A DNA stretch of 36,961 nucleotides from Verrucomicrobiota bacterium (GTDB taxonomy: Bacteria > Verrucomicrobiota > Verrucomicrobiia > Limisphaerales > UBA9464), in assembly GCA_008933025.1 (NCBI GenBank), contig WBXI01000014.1, positions 1-36,961 on the forward strand, given 5' to 3'. Each line of letters starts with the position of its first letter. Position 1 is the first letter of the stretch. The position numbers were made by a program, and so were the translations under genes. The notes below the pieces were generated by a model that was not told where the DNA came from, made no database searches, and worked only from the letters and a program-made list of their open reading frames with translations. Positions 1-10,000 of this stretch are shown here, piece after piece.

Positions 1-1
1 C

Positions 2-577
2 TACAACGTGGTAAACCATTTCGATTTCCAATACCTGCCGTGGCGGAAATGGGACAAGTACTACGACCCCGAAGGCATCCTCAGCACGTTCCCCGCGGTC
101 GCCTCGTGCCTGCTCGGCATGTTCGCCGGTTGGTTCCTGAAGGACGAGAAGCGCACGCCGGTGCGCCGTGCCGCGACGTTGCTGGTCGCCGGGGTGGTCC
201 TCGTGGCGCTGGGCTGGGCCTGGGATTCGCAGTTCCCCGTCATCAAGAAACTGTGGACCTCGTCGTACGTGCTCGTGGCCGGGGGTTACAGCGCGCTGTT
301 GCTCGGCGCGTTCTACTACCTGGTCGATGTCCGGGGATGGCAACGCTGGTGCCAGCCCTTCGTCTGGATCGGCCTGAACCCCATCGCCGTGTATCTCGCC
401 GGCAACCTGGTCAACTTCGACAACCTCGCCCAGCGGGTGGCCGGCGGGCCGGTCGCGGCCTTCTTCGACGGTTGGGTGCCGAACCTCGGCAGTCTCGTCC
501 TGGCCCTCGCCGGCATGGGTTGGGCGGTCCTTTTCGCGCGCTCGCTCCACCGCCGACGCCTCTATTTCCGACTCTAG
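2..577 (+). CDS. DUF5009 / heparan-alpha-glucosaminide N-acetyltransferase-like membrane acyltransferase (C-terminal part, truncated by window start)
   Basis: Frame open from the window edge (YNVVNHFDFQYLPWRKWDKYYDPEGILSTFPAV...), ends TAG at 575-577; closely similar to the C-terminal half of the next gene; multiple hydrophobic segments. Confidence 0.8.
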   Translation, partial: YNVVNHFDFQYLPWRKWDKYYDPEGILSTFPAVASCLLGMFAGWFLKDEKRTPVRRAATLLVAGVVLVALGWAWDSQFPVIKKLWTSSYVLVAGGYSALLLGAFYYLVDVRGWQRWCQPFVWIGLNPIAVYLAGNLVNFDNLAQRVAGGPVAAFFDGWVPNLGSLVLALAGMGWAVLFARSLHRRRLYFRL

Positions 578-584
578 GAATCCC

Positions 585-1838
585 ATGCCGCCCCCCGTGA
601 CCAACGATCGTGCCATGCCCGTGCCGGAAACGTTGTCCGCCGCCGCGGATGGCACGCGACGCCTCGTCTCGCTCGATGTCCTGCGGGGTTTCGACATGTT
701 CTGGATCGTCGGGGGAGCCAGCCTGGTGTCGGCCTTGGGCAAGGCGGAAGAGGGCACGGTGCTGGGGACCGTGCGGCAGCAGCTCTCGCACGTGGAGTGG
801 GCCGGGTTCCACTTCTACGACATGATTTTCCCGCTGTTCGTGTTCATCGCGGGGGTGTCGATGGTGTTTTCGCTTTCGAAGGCGAAGGAGAGCGGGGGAC
901 GGGCCCAGGCCTTGCGGCGCGTGCTCGGGCGCGGGTTGCTGTTGTATCTCGTCGGCGTGTTCTATTCGGGGGGATTCAAGGACGGACTCGAGAACGTGCG
1001 GTGGCTCGGCGTCCTCAACCGGATCGCGCTCGCGTACACCGGGGCCGGCGTCCTGTTCCTGCTGCTGCCCCTGCGCGCCTTGGTGGCCGCGTGGGCCGGA
1101 CTGCTGCTGGGCTACTGGGCGATGATGGCCCGGGTGCCGATCCGCGACATCCGCCTCCAGACCGAGGTCGTCGAGAGACTCTCGGCCGAACGGGGCGGGA
1201 AGGGCGCCCGCGAACTCTATTTCGCGACCACCAACCGCGTGCGCGGCATGTACGAGCCGGGGTACAACGTCGCAAACCATTTCGATTTCGAGCATCTGCC
1301 GGGCAAGAAGTGGGACAAGTACTGGGACCCCGAGGGCATCCTGAGCACGTTCCCGGCGATCGGCACCTGCCTGCTCGGGGCGTTCGCCGGTCTGTTGCTC
1401 CGCCGCACCGACCTGCCGCCCACGGGAAAGAGCGTTTATCTGGCGATCGCGGGCATGGTGGTGCTGGCCATCGGCCTGCTCTGGGGACACGAGTTCCCGA
1501 TCATCAAGAAGATCTGGAGTTCCTCGTTCGTGTTCGTCGCGGGTGGCTGGAGCCTGATCCTCCTCGCGGGGTTCCACCAGGTCGTCGACGTGTGGAAGGT
1601 GCGTTGGTGGACGCCGCCCTTCCTGTGGATCGGCATGAACGCGCTGCCCGTCTACCTGTCCGCGAACATCCTCGGGACCAATGGCGGCTACCGCGCCATC
1701 GCGGAGCGCGTCCTGGGCGGGCCGGTGAAGGAATGGCTGGGAGCGGGCGGCCCGCCGGCGATCGCGATCGGCTCGTTGCTCCTGATGCTCTTGTTCGCGC
1801 GCTTTCTCTACCGGCGCGGGATCTTCCTCCGGCTCTGA
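585..1838 (+). CDS. DUF5009 / heparan-alpha-glucosaminide N-acetyltransferase-like membrane acyltransferase
   Basis: 417 aa; N-terminal RLVSLDVLRGFDMFWIVGG typical of the family; multi-TM; shares NHFDFxxLPxxKWDKYxDPEGILSTFPA with the upstream paralogue. Confidence 0.85.
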   Translation: MPPPVTNDRAMPVPETLSAAADGTRRLVSLDVLRGFDMFWIVGGASLVSALGKAEEGTVLGTVRQQLSHVEWAGFHFYDMIFPLFVFIAGVSMVFSLSKAKESGGRAQALRRVLGRGLLLYLVGVFYSGGFKDGLENVRWLGVLNRIALAYTGAGVLFLLLPLRALVAAWAGLLLGYWAMMARVPIRDIRLQTEVVERLSAERGGKGARELYFATTNRVRGMYEPGYNVANHFDFEHLPGKKWDKYWDPEGILSTFPAIGTCLLGAFAGLLLRRTDLPPTGKSVYLAIAGMVVLAIGLLWGHEFPIIKKIWSSSFVFVAGGWSLILLAGFHQVVDVWKVRWWTPPFLWIGMNALPVYLSANILGTNGGYRAIAERVLGGPVKEWLGAGGPPAIAIGSLLLMLLFARFLYRRGIFLRL

Positions 1839-1842
1839 GCCT

Positions 1843-4800
1843 TCATTTCAGCGTCAGCACGAAGGACAGCAGGTCCGCGGCGTCTTTCCCCGACAGGCCT
1901 TCGAGCAAACCCTCCGGCATGACCGAGCCGCGTTGGAACGACGCGCGTTTCAACTCCGCCCGCGGGAACTTCTGGTCCTCGGTGTTCGGCTGCCGGACGG
2001 TCACCGACGCGGCGTCCTGCGCGGCCAGCATGCCCTCGACGACGTCGCCCGACTTCGTCTCCACGCGGAAGCGGCGGTAGCCGGCCTCCATGGCGGCGTT
2101 GGGCGTGATCACGTTCCGGAGCACGGCTTCGAGTCCATGCGCGCCGCCACCGTCGAGGGCTGGCCCGATCTTGCCACCCTGTCCCCCGAGGCTATGGCAA
2201 ACGGCGCAGGTCGCGGCGAAGACCTGGCGGCCATGGCCGGGGTCCCCGCCGCGGGCCGCGAGGGTCCGGAAACGCGCGAACTTGGTCTCCAATTCCCGGT
2301 ATTCCGCGTCGCCGATCACCGGCGGGACGTCCGACGTGCGTTCGATCCGCGCGCCACCGGAGAGCTTGCCCCATTCGGCACCGCGCCCGTGGTAGAGCAA
2401 TCCCGGCGCGCCCGGCGGCAGCGACACGTTCGCGGTCGCGCGGATCTCGTCGGCCGACCGGCACGTGTTCCAAACCCGGAATTCCGCGAAGTCGGCGGCA
2501 GTGCCGCCCGCCGCCGTCGAGTGCCCGACATCCAGATGCTCGAACACCCGCGTGTCGGTGCCCTTGCTGGTCCGGTCGAGTTCGCCGTTCAGGTGGATCG
2601 AGAAATGCCCGGCGACGTCGCGCGTGACGGCAACGTGCGTCCAGACGTCGGTCGCGGTGGCTTTCGACGCCACGACGATGTCGTGCGTGGGGGCGCCGAG
2701 ATAGGCGCGGAAATGGCCGTCGAAAAAGTTCAGGTCGAAGGATGGCCCGCCAAGGATCGAGTCGGCGTTGCCGATGCCGGGCTCCGGGCGGATCCAGCAC
2801 TCGACGGTGAACGGACCGTCGAGTCTGAGGTCGGTGGCGACGTAGTCGGCATCGGCGCCGGAGAGTCGCAGGACGGGTTGGAACAGGGCGCCGATCTCGC
2901 CGCGCAGGCGGGTCACGACCGGGTTGTCGGGCAAGACCGCGCCGAGTTTGTCGAGCAGGTAGGCGTCGAGATCGTCCCGGGTGATCGCGCCGGACTCGAT
3001 GGCGGCGACGAGTTGGCGGGCACCGGCCGGCGAGCCGGCGAGGCGATCGGCCGCGGGGCGGCGGAGCGCGGGGGAGAGGGAGGGCCAGAGTTCGAGGAGC
3101 GCGGCCGATGCGGCGTCGGACTTGGCGGCGGCGAGGGCGGACACGGCCTCGCGGCGCACGGGGTCGGCGCCGGTCGCGGCCAGACCCTTGAGCAGGTCGA
3201 TGGGGGTGGTGCCGGTCTCCCGGAGGGCGCGCAATGCGGCGGCCTGTCGTTCGGGAGTCACCTTCCCGTTGCCGGCGGCGGCGACCAACTCCGGACCGAG
3301 GCCCGCGAGGTGGAACCCGGAGGCGACCTTCACGAGCAAGTCCACGTTGGCGTCGGAAGGTTGGCTGGCCACGAGCCGGCGCGCCGCGTTTTCGAGCAAC
3401 GGGGGGAGTCCGTCGATGCCCTGGAGACGGGCCCGGTTGTCGTGGAGCAACTGGAGCGAGCCCGGGATGGAAAGGGCGGCCTCGAGCGTGGCGCGTGCGG
3501 CGGGTTCGTTGGGAACGGCCGCGACGAGGAGGAGTTCCTCGGTGGCCAGCGCGCGTCCGAGGGAGGGCAGGGCGGCGGCGAGTTGGCGGGCGCCATCGAT
3601 GCCCCCGAGGCTCAGCGCGGCAAAGGCCCGGGACTCGGGCGCGAGGTCGTCGCCGACGCGGACGAGCAGCGCCGCCAGCGCGTCGCGATGCCGCTCGAGC
3701 GTCGACCGGACGAGATAGCGTTCGAATTCCCGGAAGTATTGCGGTGCCTTGGGCCAATCGCCCGCGCGGGCCGTGGCGCCGGCATCGACCAACTGGCGGA
3801 GCGCGGTCTCGCGGACGGTACGCGTGGCCGGGTCGGTGGCGGCGGCGACGCGATCCAGGAGTTTGCCTAGCGAGCGGATGCCTTCCTGGCGGACGAGGCG
3901 GTCGGCGTTGGCAAGCGCCGTGGATGCGACGGCGGCGACGGCATTGGGGGCGGCGTCGCCGTCCGCGAGCACCCGGAGCAATTCCTTGCGGAACGATCGT
4001 TGCCGGGACTGGAAGAATAGTCGCGCGAGAACCTTGGGATCGGTGCGGCCCAGTCCTTCCAGCGCCCAGAGGCAGCGGATGCGGAGATCGGCGGGCAGGG
4101 AGACGTCGGAAAGCCACGCCGCGAGTTTCGGCGCGAGATCGACGGCGTTGCGGTCGACGATCTCCTGCCAGGCGGCGTTGACTTCCCACGTGTTGGCGGC
4201 GCGGAGATGGGCGGGCAATTCGGACGCCGGGATCCGGGCGAGGTCCGGGATGTCGGACCGGACGGGTTGCGATCGGTGGCGCACGCGCCAGATCCGGCCG
4301 CGGGTCTTGTCGCGGTCGGGATGGTTTCGCGGAACCTCGTTGTGGGAGATGACGGCGTTGTACCAGTCGACGATGTAGAGACAGCCGTCGGGCCCGAAGG
4401 CAATGGCGACGGGGCGGAACCACGGGTCGCCCGAGAGGACGAAGTCGGGAAGGTGCTCGAGTTGCCAGCCATTGCCGTACTGGTCGCCGGGGGCATCGCT
4501 GCCGCTGCCACGATGGAGCCGGATGGCCTGGATCTTCCGGGTGATGGGATTGGCGACGAAGAAGACGTCGCGCCAAGGGGCGGGGAAGCTGTCATTCCCC
4601 TCGCTGAACGCGAGGCCGCTGAGGCCGGTACCGCCCATCTCCATCTCGCCGGTCTTCGGGAAGGGCGGGGCGTAGGGCCGGGGGACGTCGTCGCCGCAGA
4701 GCGGGTACGAACCGCCCTCGACGAAGGGCATCAGGGGCCAGCCCTGGTCGTTGGCTTCCTGGATGAACATCTCGCCGTGGCGATCGAGCACGAGGCCCCA

Positions 4801-6123
4801 GATGTTGCAGGGACCCCAGCCGATGGTCTCGAAACGGGTGCCGCCGGGCTTGAAGCGCGCGAGCTTGGTCCTGTTGAACCCGGTGACGTTGCCGTCGGTT
4901 CCCTTGACGTTGGAATGGTTGAAGGCGCCCTGGGACAGCAGCATCCAGCCGCCCGGCGCGCGGGTGAACTGGTGCGGGAACAAATGGGAATCCTCGACGC
5001 CGAACCCGGTCAACACCGCGTCCTTCCGGTCCGCCCGGCCGTCGCCGTCGGCGTCCCGGTAGAAACGGACCTCCGTGCCGTATTGGGCGAAGGCCCCGTC
5101 CTTGTACGGCAGGACGCCGAGGGGCATGGCGACCCCCTCCGCGAACGTGCGGGGCTTCTGGGGGCCGGCATGCGTGGGCGTGTCGATCACCAGGATCCGG
5201 TCGCGCCCGCCGTTCGCGAAGAGCGCCTTGGCCTCCGCGGGCGATTCGTTGGCGTCGATCGGGTATTCGAGCGCGGTGGAAGTCCAGAGACGGCCGGAGT
5301 GGTCGAAGGCCAGCGGGACGTATTTCCCGCCGTCGGGTTCGGCGGCGACGAGTTCGACCGCGAAACCGGGCGGGACCGAGAAGGTGGGTCGTTGTTCCTC
5401 GGCCGAGAGCGGCGACGGATGCGGCGGCGCGGGGGGGACGGGCGCGCCGACGGGAAGCGGGTTGTCGGGAAGAACCTCGATCCGGATGTCCCGGAACGAG
5501 GCGACGGGCGAACCGCCGCCGTGGATCTGGAAGCCGATGCGGCCACCGGGCGCGATGGCGGGGTCGGGTTCGTAATGATCGACGCCGAGCACGCCGTTGA
5601 TCCAGGTGCTGATGCGGCGGCCGTCGGCGCGGACGTCGTAATCGTTCCAGTCGCCGCGTTTCAGGACCGCCTCGATCGACGCCATGTCGGACCAGGCGAG
5701 GACGCGGTTGCGACGGGACTCGTCGTAGAGGCTGGCCCACCAGGTGGGATCGCCGAGATCGCATTGGTAGCCGGCCATCTCGGAGTTGCCGGGGACGCGT
5801 TCGCTGCGGATTTGGACGCCGCTGTTGATGAATCCGTTGGTGCCCTGGATACGGAACTGGAGGCGCAGGACGAAATTGGTGTAGCGCCCGGTGGTGGCGA
5901 GGAATTCGTTTTGGCGGACGGTCTTGTCGGGCGCGCCGCCGACGATGGCACCGTCGCGGGCCTGCCACAGGTCGGGAGCACCCTGCCAACCGTCGAGGGA
6001 TTTCCCGTCGAAGAGCGGGACGACGGGATGGGACGGGGCCGGCGGGGCGGGGAAGACGGCGGACGACGACAGGGCGATCAGGGCCACGACGGGAAGGAAC
6101 CGGGCGCGGAGTGTCGAGGACAT
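1843..6123 (-). CDS. Multidomain secreted protein: DUF1080 (3-keto-disaccharide hydrolase-like) + PVC-type membrane-bound dehydrogenase propeller + HEAT-like repeats + LamG-like domain + C-terminal cytochrome c (CxxCH)
   Basis: Signal peptide MSSTLRARFLPVVALIALSSSAVF; VPLFDGKSLDGWQG (DUF1080); FSVPPGFAVELVAAEP...CLYIVDWYNAVISHNEVPRNHPDRDKTRGRIWRV (PVC dehydrogenase); FTVECWIRPEPG...WTHVAVTRD (LamG); FAATCAVCHSLGGQGGKIGPALDGGG (haem c). Start chosen at 6123; the ORF is open to 6177. Confidence 0.88.
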   Translation of the reverse strand: MSSTLRARFLPVVALIALSSSAVFPAPPAPSHPVVPLFDGKSLDGWQGAPDLWQARDGAIVGGAPDKTVRQNEFLATTGRYTNFVLRLQFRIQGTNGFINSGVQIRSERVPGNSEMAGYQCDLGDPTWWASLYDESRRNRVLAWSDMASIEAVLKRGDWNDYDVRADGRRISTWINGVLGVDHYEPDPAIAPGGRIGFQIHGGGSPVASFRDIRIEVLPDNPLPVGAPVPPAPPHPSPLSAEEQRPTFSVPPGFAVELVAAEPDGGKYVPLAFDHSGRLWTSTALEYPIDANESPAEAKALFANGGRDRILVIDTPTHAGPQKPRTFAEGVAMPLGVLPYKDGAFAQYGTEVRFYRDADGDGRADRKDAVLTGFGVEDSHLFPHQFTRAPGGWMLLSQGAFNHSNVKGTDGNVTGFNRTKLARFKPGGTRFETIGWGPCNIWGLVLDRHGEMFIQEANDQGWPLMPFVEGGSYPLCGDDVPRPYAPPFPKTGEMEMGGTGLSGLAFSEGNDSFPAPWRDVFFVANPITRKIQAIRLHRGSGSDAPGDQYGNGWQLEHLPDFVLSGDPWFRPVAIAFGPDGCLYIVDWYNAVISHNEVPRNHPDRDKTRGRIWRVRHRSQPVRSDIPDLARIPASELPAHLRAANTWEVNAAWQEIVDRNAVDLAPKLAAWLSDVSLPADLRIRCLWALEGLGRTDPKVLARLFFQSRQRSFRKELLRVLADGDAAPNAVAAVASTALANADRLVRQEGIRSLGKLLDRVAAATDPATRTVRETALRQLVDAGATARAGDWPKAPQYFREFERYLVRSTLERHRDALAALLVRVGDDLAPESRAFAALSLGGIDGARQLAAALPSLGRALATEELLLVAAVPNEPAARATLEAALSIPGSLQLLHDNRARLQGIDGLPPLLENAARRLVASQPSDANVDLLVKVASGFHLAGLGPELVAAAGNGKVTPERQAAALRALRETGTTPIDLLKGLAATGADPVRREAVSALAAAKSDAASAALLELWPSLSPALRRPAADRLAGSPAGARQLVAAIESGAITRDDLDAYLLDKLGAVLPDNPVVTRLRGEIGALFQPVLRLSGADADYVATDLRLDGPFTVECWIRPEPGIGNADSILGGPSFDLNFFDGHFRAYLGAPTHDIVVASKATATDVWTHVAVTRDVAGHFSIHLNGELDRTSKGTDTRVFEHLDVGHSTAAGGTAADFAEFRVWNTCRSADEIRATANVSLPPGAPGLLYHGRGAEWGKLSGGARIERTSDVPPVIGDAEYRELETKFARFRTLAARGGDPGHGRQVFAATCAVCHSLGGQGGKIGPALDGGGAHGLEAVLRNVITPNAAMEAGYRRFRVETKSGDVVEGMLAAQDAASVTVRQPNTEDQKFPRAELKRASFQRGSVMPEGLLEGLSGKDAADLLSFVLTLK

Positions 6124-6151
6124 GGCCCGAGATTGGCCGAGGCCGCGCCCT

Positions 6152-6186
6152 GGATAAAGAAAAACGCCGGGGGACATCCCCCGGCG
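6152..6186 (-). terminator. Rho-independent terminator downstream of the superoxide dismutase gene
   Basis: Perfect 9-bp stem CGCCGGGGG (6165-6173) / CCCCCGGCG (6178-6186), 4-nt loop, followed on the minus strand by GTTTTTCTTTAT. Confidence 0.85.
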
Positions 6187-6208
6187 TGGCGGCGGTCGGC
6201 GGCGGGGC

Positions 6209-6931
6209 TCAGGCGGTCAGTTCGACGAAGCGCTTCTCGACGAAATCCCAGTTGATGACGTCGACGAAGGCCTGGACGTAGTCGATGCGGCGGTTCTGGT
6301 ACTTGAGGTAATAGGCGTGCTCCCAGAGATCCAGTCCGAGGAGTGCCTTGCGGCCGAACATGAGCGGGTTGTCTTGGTTGGGCATGGACTCGAGCTTGAG
6401 GCGCTTGTCGCTGCCGACCGAGATCCAGAGCCAACCGCTGCCGAAGAGCGACAGGGCTTTCTTGGCGAACTTCTCCTTGGCCTCCCCGGGATTGGCGGCC
6501 TCGAGGGCCTCGAGCAGCGCGCGGCCGAGGTCGTCGCCGGGTTCGGTGCCCTCGTTGCGCTTGAGCGATTTCCAGAACAACGAGTGGTTGTAGTGGCCGC
6601 CGGCGTTGTTGCGGACCGCGGTGCGGATGGACTCCGGGACTTTGTCGAGGCTGCCGAGCAGTTCCTCGACGGAAAGCTTCTGGAGTTCGGGATGACCGGC
6701 GAGGGCCTCGTTGAGCTTGTTGACGTAGGCCTGGTGGTGTTTGCCGTGGTGGATCTCCATCGTCTTCGCGTCGATCGACGGTTCGAGGGCGTCGAAGGCG
6801 AAGCCGAGCGGCGGCAGTTTGTGGGGGCCGGCAGGGGCCGGCGACTGGGCGAAGAGCCGGCCGCCGGCGAGCACGGCGGAAGCGGCGAGGGCGGAACGGA
6901 GGGCCTGGCGGCGATTGACGAGGATGTTCAT
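6209..6931 (-). CDS. Fe/Mn-family superoxide dismutase with N-terminal (Tat-like) signal peptide
   Basis: MNILVNRRQALRSALAASAVLAGGRLFAQ signal; HKLPPLGFAFDALEPSIDAKTMEIHHGKHHQAYVNKLN, NNAGGHYNHSLFW, GSGWLWI, LDLWEHAYYLKYQNRRIDYVQAF. Confidence 0.93.
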   Translation of the reverse strand: MNILVNRRQALRSALAASAVLAGGRLFAQSPAPAGPHKLPPLGFAFDALEPSIDAKTMEIHHGKHHQAYVNKLNEALAGHPELQKLSVEELLGSLDKVPESIRTAVRNNAGGHYNHSLFWKSLKRNEGTEPGDDLGRALLEALEAANPGEAKEKFAKKALSLFGSGWLWISVGSDKRLKLESMPNQDNPLMFGRKALLGLDLWEHAYYLKYQNRRIDYVQAFVDVINWDFVEKRFVELTA

Positions 6932-7028
6932 GGACGTCGTGGATCGGTGGATGAAATCGGGAACCGCGGATGAGACGGGGGGAGGATTGCCCACGAGGGT
7001 GCGGGGCGCAAGTGCCCGGAAGGTGCGT

Positions 7029-7057
7029 TTGACACCCCGGCGGCGGAGCCGGAGGGT
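7029..7057 (+). promoter_or_regulatory. Candidate sigma70-type promoter of the hybrid histidine kinase gene
   Basis: TTGACA (7029-7034), 17-nt spacer, GAGGGT (7052-7057), start codon at 7073. The -10 match is weak. Confidence 0.4.
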
Positions 7058-7072
7058 TCGCGGGACCGCACC

Positions 7073-10000
7073 ATGAGCAATTCCTCGAACCCGGGAATGG
7101 GAGGACCGCTGGACGATTTGGCGAACCTTGCCACGCAGGTGGCCCAGGTGTCGGCCACGGCCCTGGTGCTGTTCGACGAGGGACGGGCGCGCCTGGAAGG
7201 ATCGAACGGCCTGCAGTCGGAGGACGCGCGGGTGGCGGAGGAAGTGGCGCGGCTGACGCTGGGGGCGAACGAGTGGCTGGAGACGCGCGAATCGGGGGAG
7301 TTGCAGGGCAGTTCGTTCCGGTGGTTCGCGGGGATGCCGCTGGAACAATCCTCGGGTGGCAGGGCGGGGGCCCTGGTGGTGTTCGACCGGGTCCCGAGGC
7401 GACTGACGACGCGGCAGCGGGCGGCGTTGCAGACGGTGGCGCACGAGGCGGTCCTGCACCTCGAGTTGCGGCGGCACGCGACCTCGCTGGCGCGGACGCA
7501 CGAGGAACAGCGGCGCACCGAACTGGCGTTGCGGGAGCACGAGGCCTTCTACGAGGCGCTGGTGGAGAGCCTGCCGCAGAACATCTTCAGGAAAGACCTG
7601 AACGGGAGGTTCACCTTCGTGAACAATCGGTTCTGCGCGGTGCTCGGGGCCGCCCGCGAGGACATCCTCGGCAAGACCGACTTCGACTTTTTCCCGCGCG
7701 AACTCGCCGCCAAGTACCAGTCCGACGACCGCCGGTTGCTGCAGACCGGCGAGTTCTTCGAGACCACCGAGGAAAACGAGACCCCGGACGGCGAGCGGCA
7801 CTACGTGCACGTGATCAAGACGCCGATCCTCGATCCGAACGGCGAGCGGATCGGCATCCAGGGCATCTTCTGGGACGTGACGGTGGAACGGCACACCCAG
7901 GATGCCCTGGCGCACGAGCGGGACCTGCTCCGGGCGTTGCTCGATTACGCGCCGGACATCATCTACTTCAAGGACGCCCAGAGCCGGATCCTGCGCGCCA
8001 GCCGGGCGTTCGCGGCCAAGGTGGGGGTGGCGGATCCCTCGATGCTGGTGGGCCGGACGGACCACGATCTCTTCATGAAGGAGCACGCGGACCGGGCTCT
8101 GGAAGACGAGCTTACGATCCTGCGGACGGGCGTGCCGATCGACGGCAAGACGGAGAAGGAACTGTGGCCCGACGGCCGGGTGAACTGGGTGCTGACGAGC
8201 AAGCTGCCGTTGCGGGACACGCGCGGCAACGTGATCGGCACCTTCGGGATCTCGCGCGACATCACCGAGCTGAAGGCGGCGCAGGAGAAGCTGGAGCGCG
8301 CGGAGGAGAAGTACCGGAGCATCGTGGAGAACGCGGTGGGCGGCATCTTCCAGACGACGCCGGACGGCCACTACCTTTCGGCGAACCTGGCGTTGGCCCG
8401 GATCTACGGGTTCGAGACCGTCGAGGAACTGATGGCGAAGCGCACGGACATCGCGCACCAGGTGTACGCGGATCCGCGGCGCCGCGAGGAGTTCCGTCGG
8501 TTGCTGCAGGAAAACGACCGGCTGGAGGATTTCGAGAGCGAGGTTTTCCGGAAGGACGGCAGCGTGATCTGGATCTCCGAGAACGCCCGGGCGGTCCGCG
8601 ACGCGGCGGGGCAAATCCTCTACTACGAGGGCACCGTCTCGGACATCACCGAGCGCAAGCGTTCGGAGCGCGAGTTGCAGCAGGCGCGGGACGCGGCGCT
8701 GGCCAGCGCCAAGGCCCGGTCGCAATTCCTCGCGAACACCAGCCACGAGATCCGCACCCCGATGAACGCCATCATCGGGATGACCCGGCTGTTGCTCGAC
8801 ACCGCGCTGACGCCGGAGCAGCGCGACTATGCCGAGACCGTCCGCTCCAGCGCCGAGGCCCTGTTGACGATCCTCAACGACATCCTCGATTTCTCGAGGA
8901 TCGAGAGCGGCAAGCTGGAGTTCGAGTCGGCCGATTTCGACCTGAGGGAGTTGGTCGAGGACACGGCCGAACTGCTGGCGGAACGGGCCTTCAGCAAGGG
9001 GATCGAGTTCGCGGCGTGGATCGACCACGGGTTGCCGGCGGTGGTCCGGGGCGACGCGGGCCGCGTGCGGCAGGTGCTGACGAACCTGCTCGGCAACGCG
9101 GTGAAATTCACCGCGGCGGGCGAGGTCCTGCTGCGCGTCGAGCAGGTCGCGCGCGACGGCGACACGGTGCGGGTCCGCTTCGAGGTGCAGGATACCGGCG
9201 TCGGCATCGCCGCCGACGCGCAGGCGAAGGTGTTCGAGGAATTCACCCAGGCGGACGGGTCGACGACGCGCCGGTTCGGCGGCACGGGACTCGGGTTGGC
9301 GATCAGCCGGCAACTGGTGGACCGGATGGGCGGCGAACTCGGGTTGCAGAGCGAACCGGGCCGTGGCTCGACGTTTTGGTTCGTGGTGCCGCTGGGTCGC
9401 GTCGCGCCGCCCCCGGCGCAGCCCGGCTTGGACGGGCCGCCGGCCCGGGTGCTGGCGGTGGAGGACCATCCCGCCGCGCGCGAGACCATCGTGCACGAAC
9501 TGGCGGGCAGCCGGTTCCAGGTGGAGTGCGTGGGCACCGCCGCCGCCGCGCTGGACCGCATGCGGGAGGCCGCGGCATCGGGCCATCCGTTCGACGCCGC
9601 GTTGGTGGACCTCCAGTTGCCGGACATGGACGCGCTGACGCTGTCGCACGAGATCCATGTGTCGCCGGGATTGGAGCGCGCGCGGTTGGTGGTGGTGGCG
9701 CCGCTGGGCCAGCGCCTGGACCCCGGCCTGCTGCGCACCGTCGGCGTGTCGGCGCACCTGGTGAAGCCGGTGAAACGTTCCCGCCTGCTGGAGACGCTCG
9801 CCGCGGTGATCCGGGGCGACGACGCGGAGGCGCGGACCAGCTCGGCGACCGCGGTGGTGCCGCGCGCCGGGGGTTGGTCCGACATCCGGCTGCTGCTGGC
9901 GGAGGACAACGTGGTGAACCAGAAGGTGGCCCTGGCCCTGCTGAACAAAATCGGCCTTGCCGCCGACGTCGTGACCAACGGGCAACGCGTGCTCGAGGCG

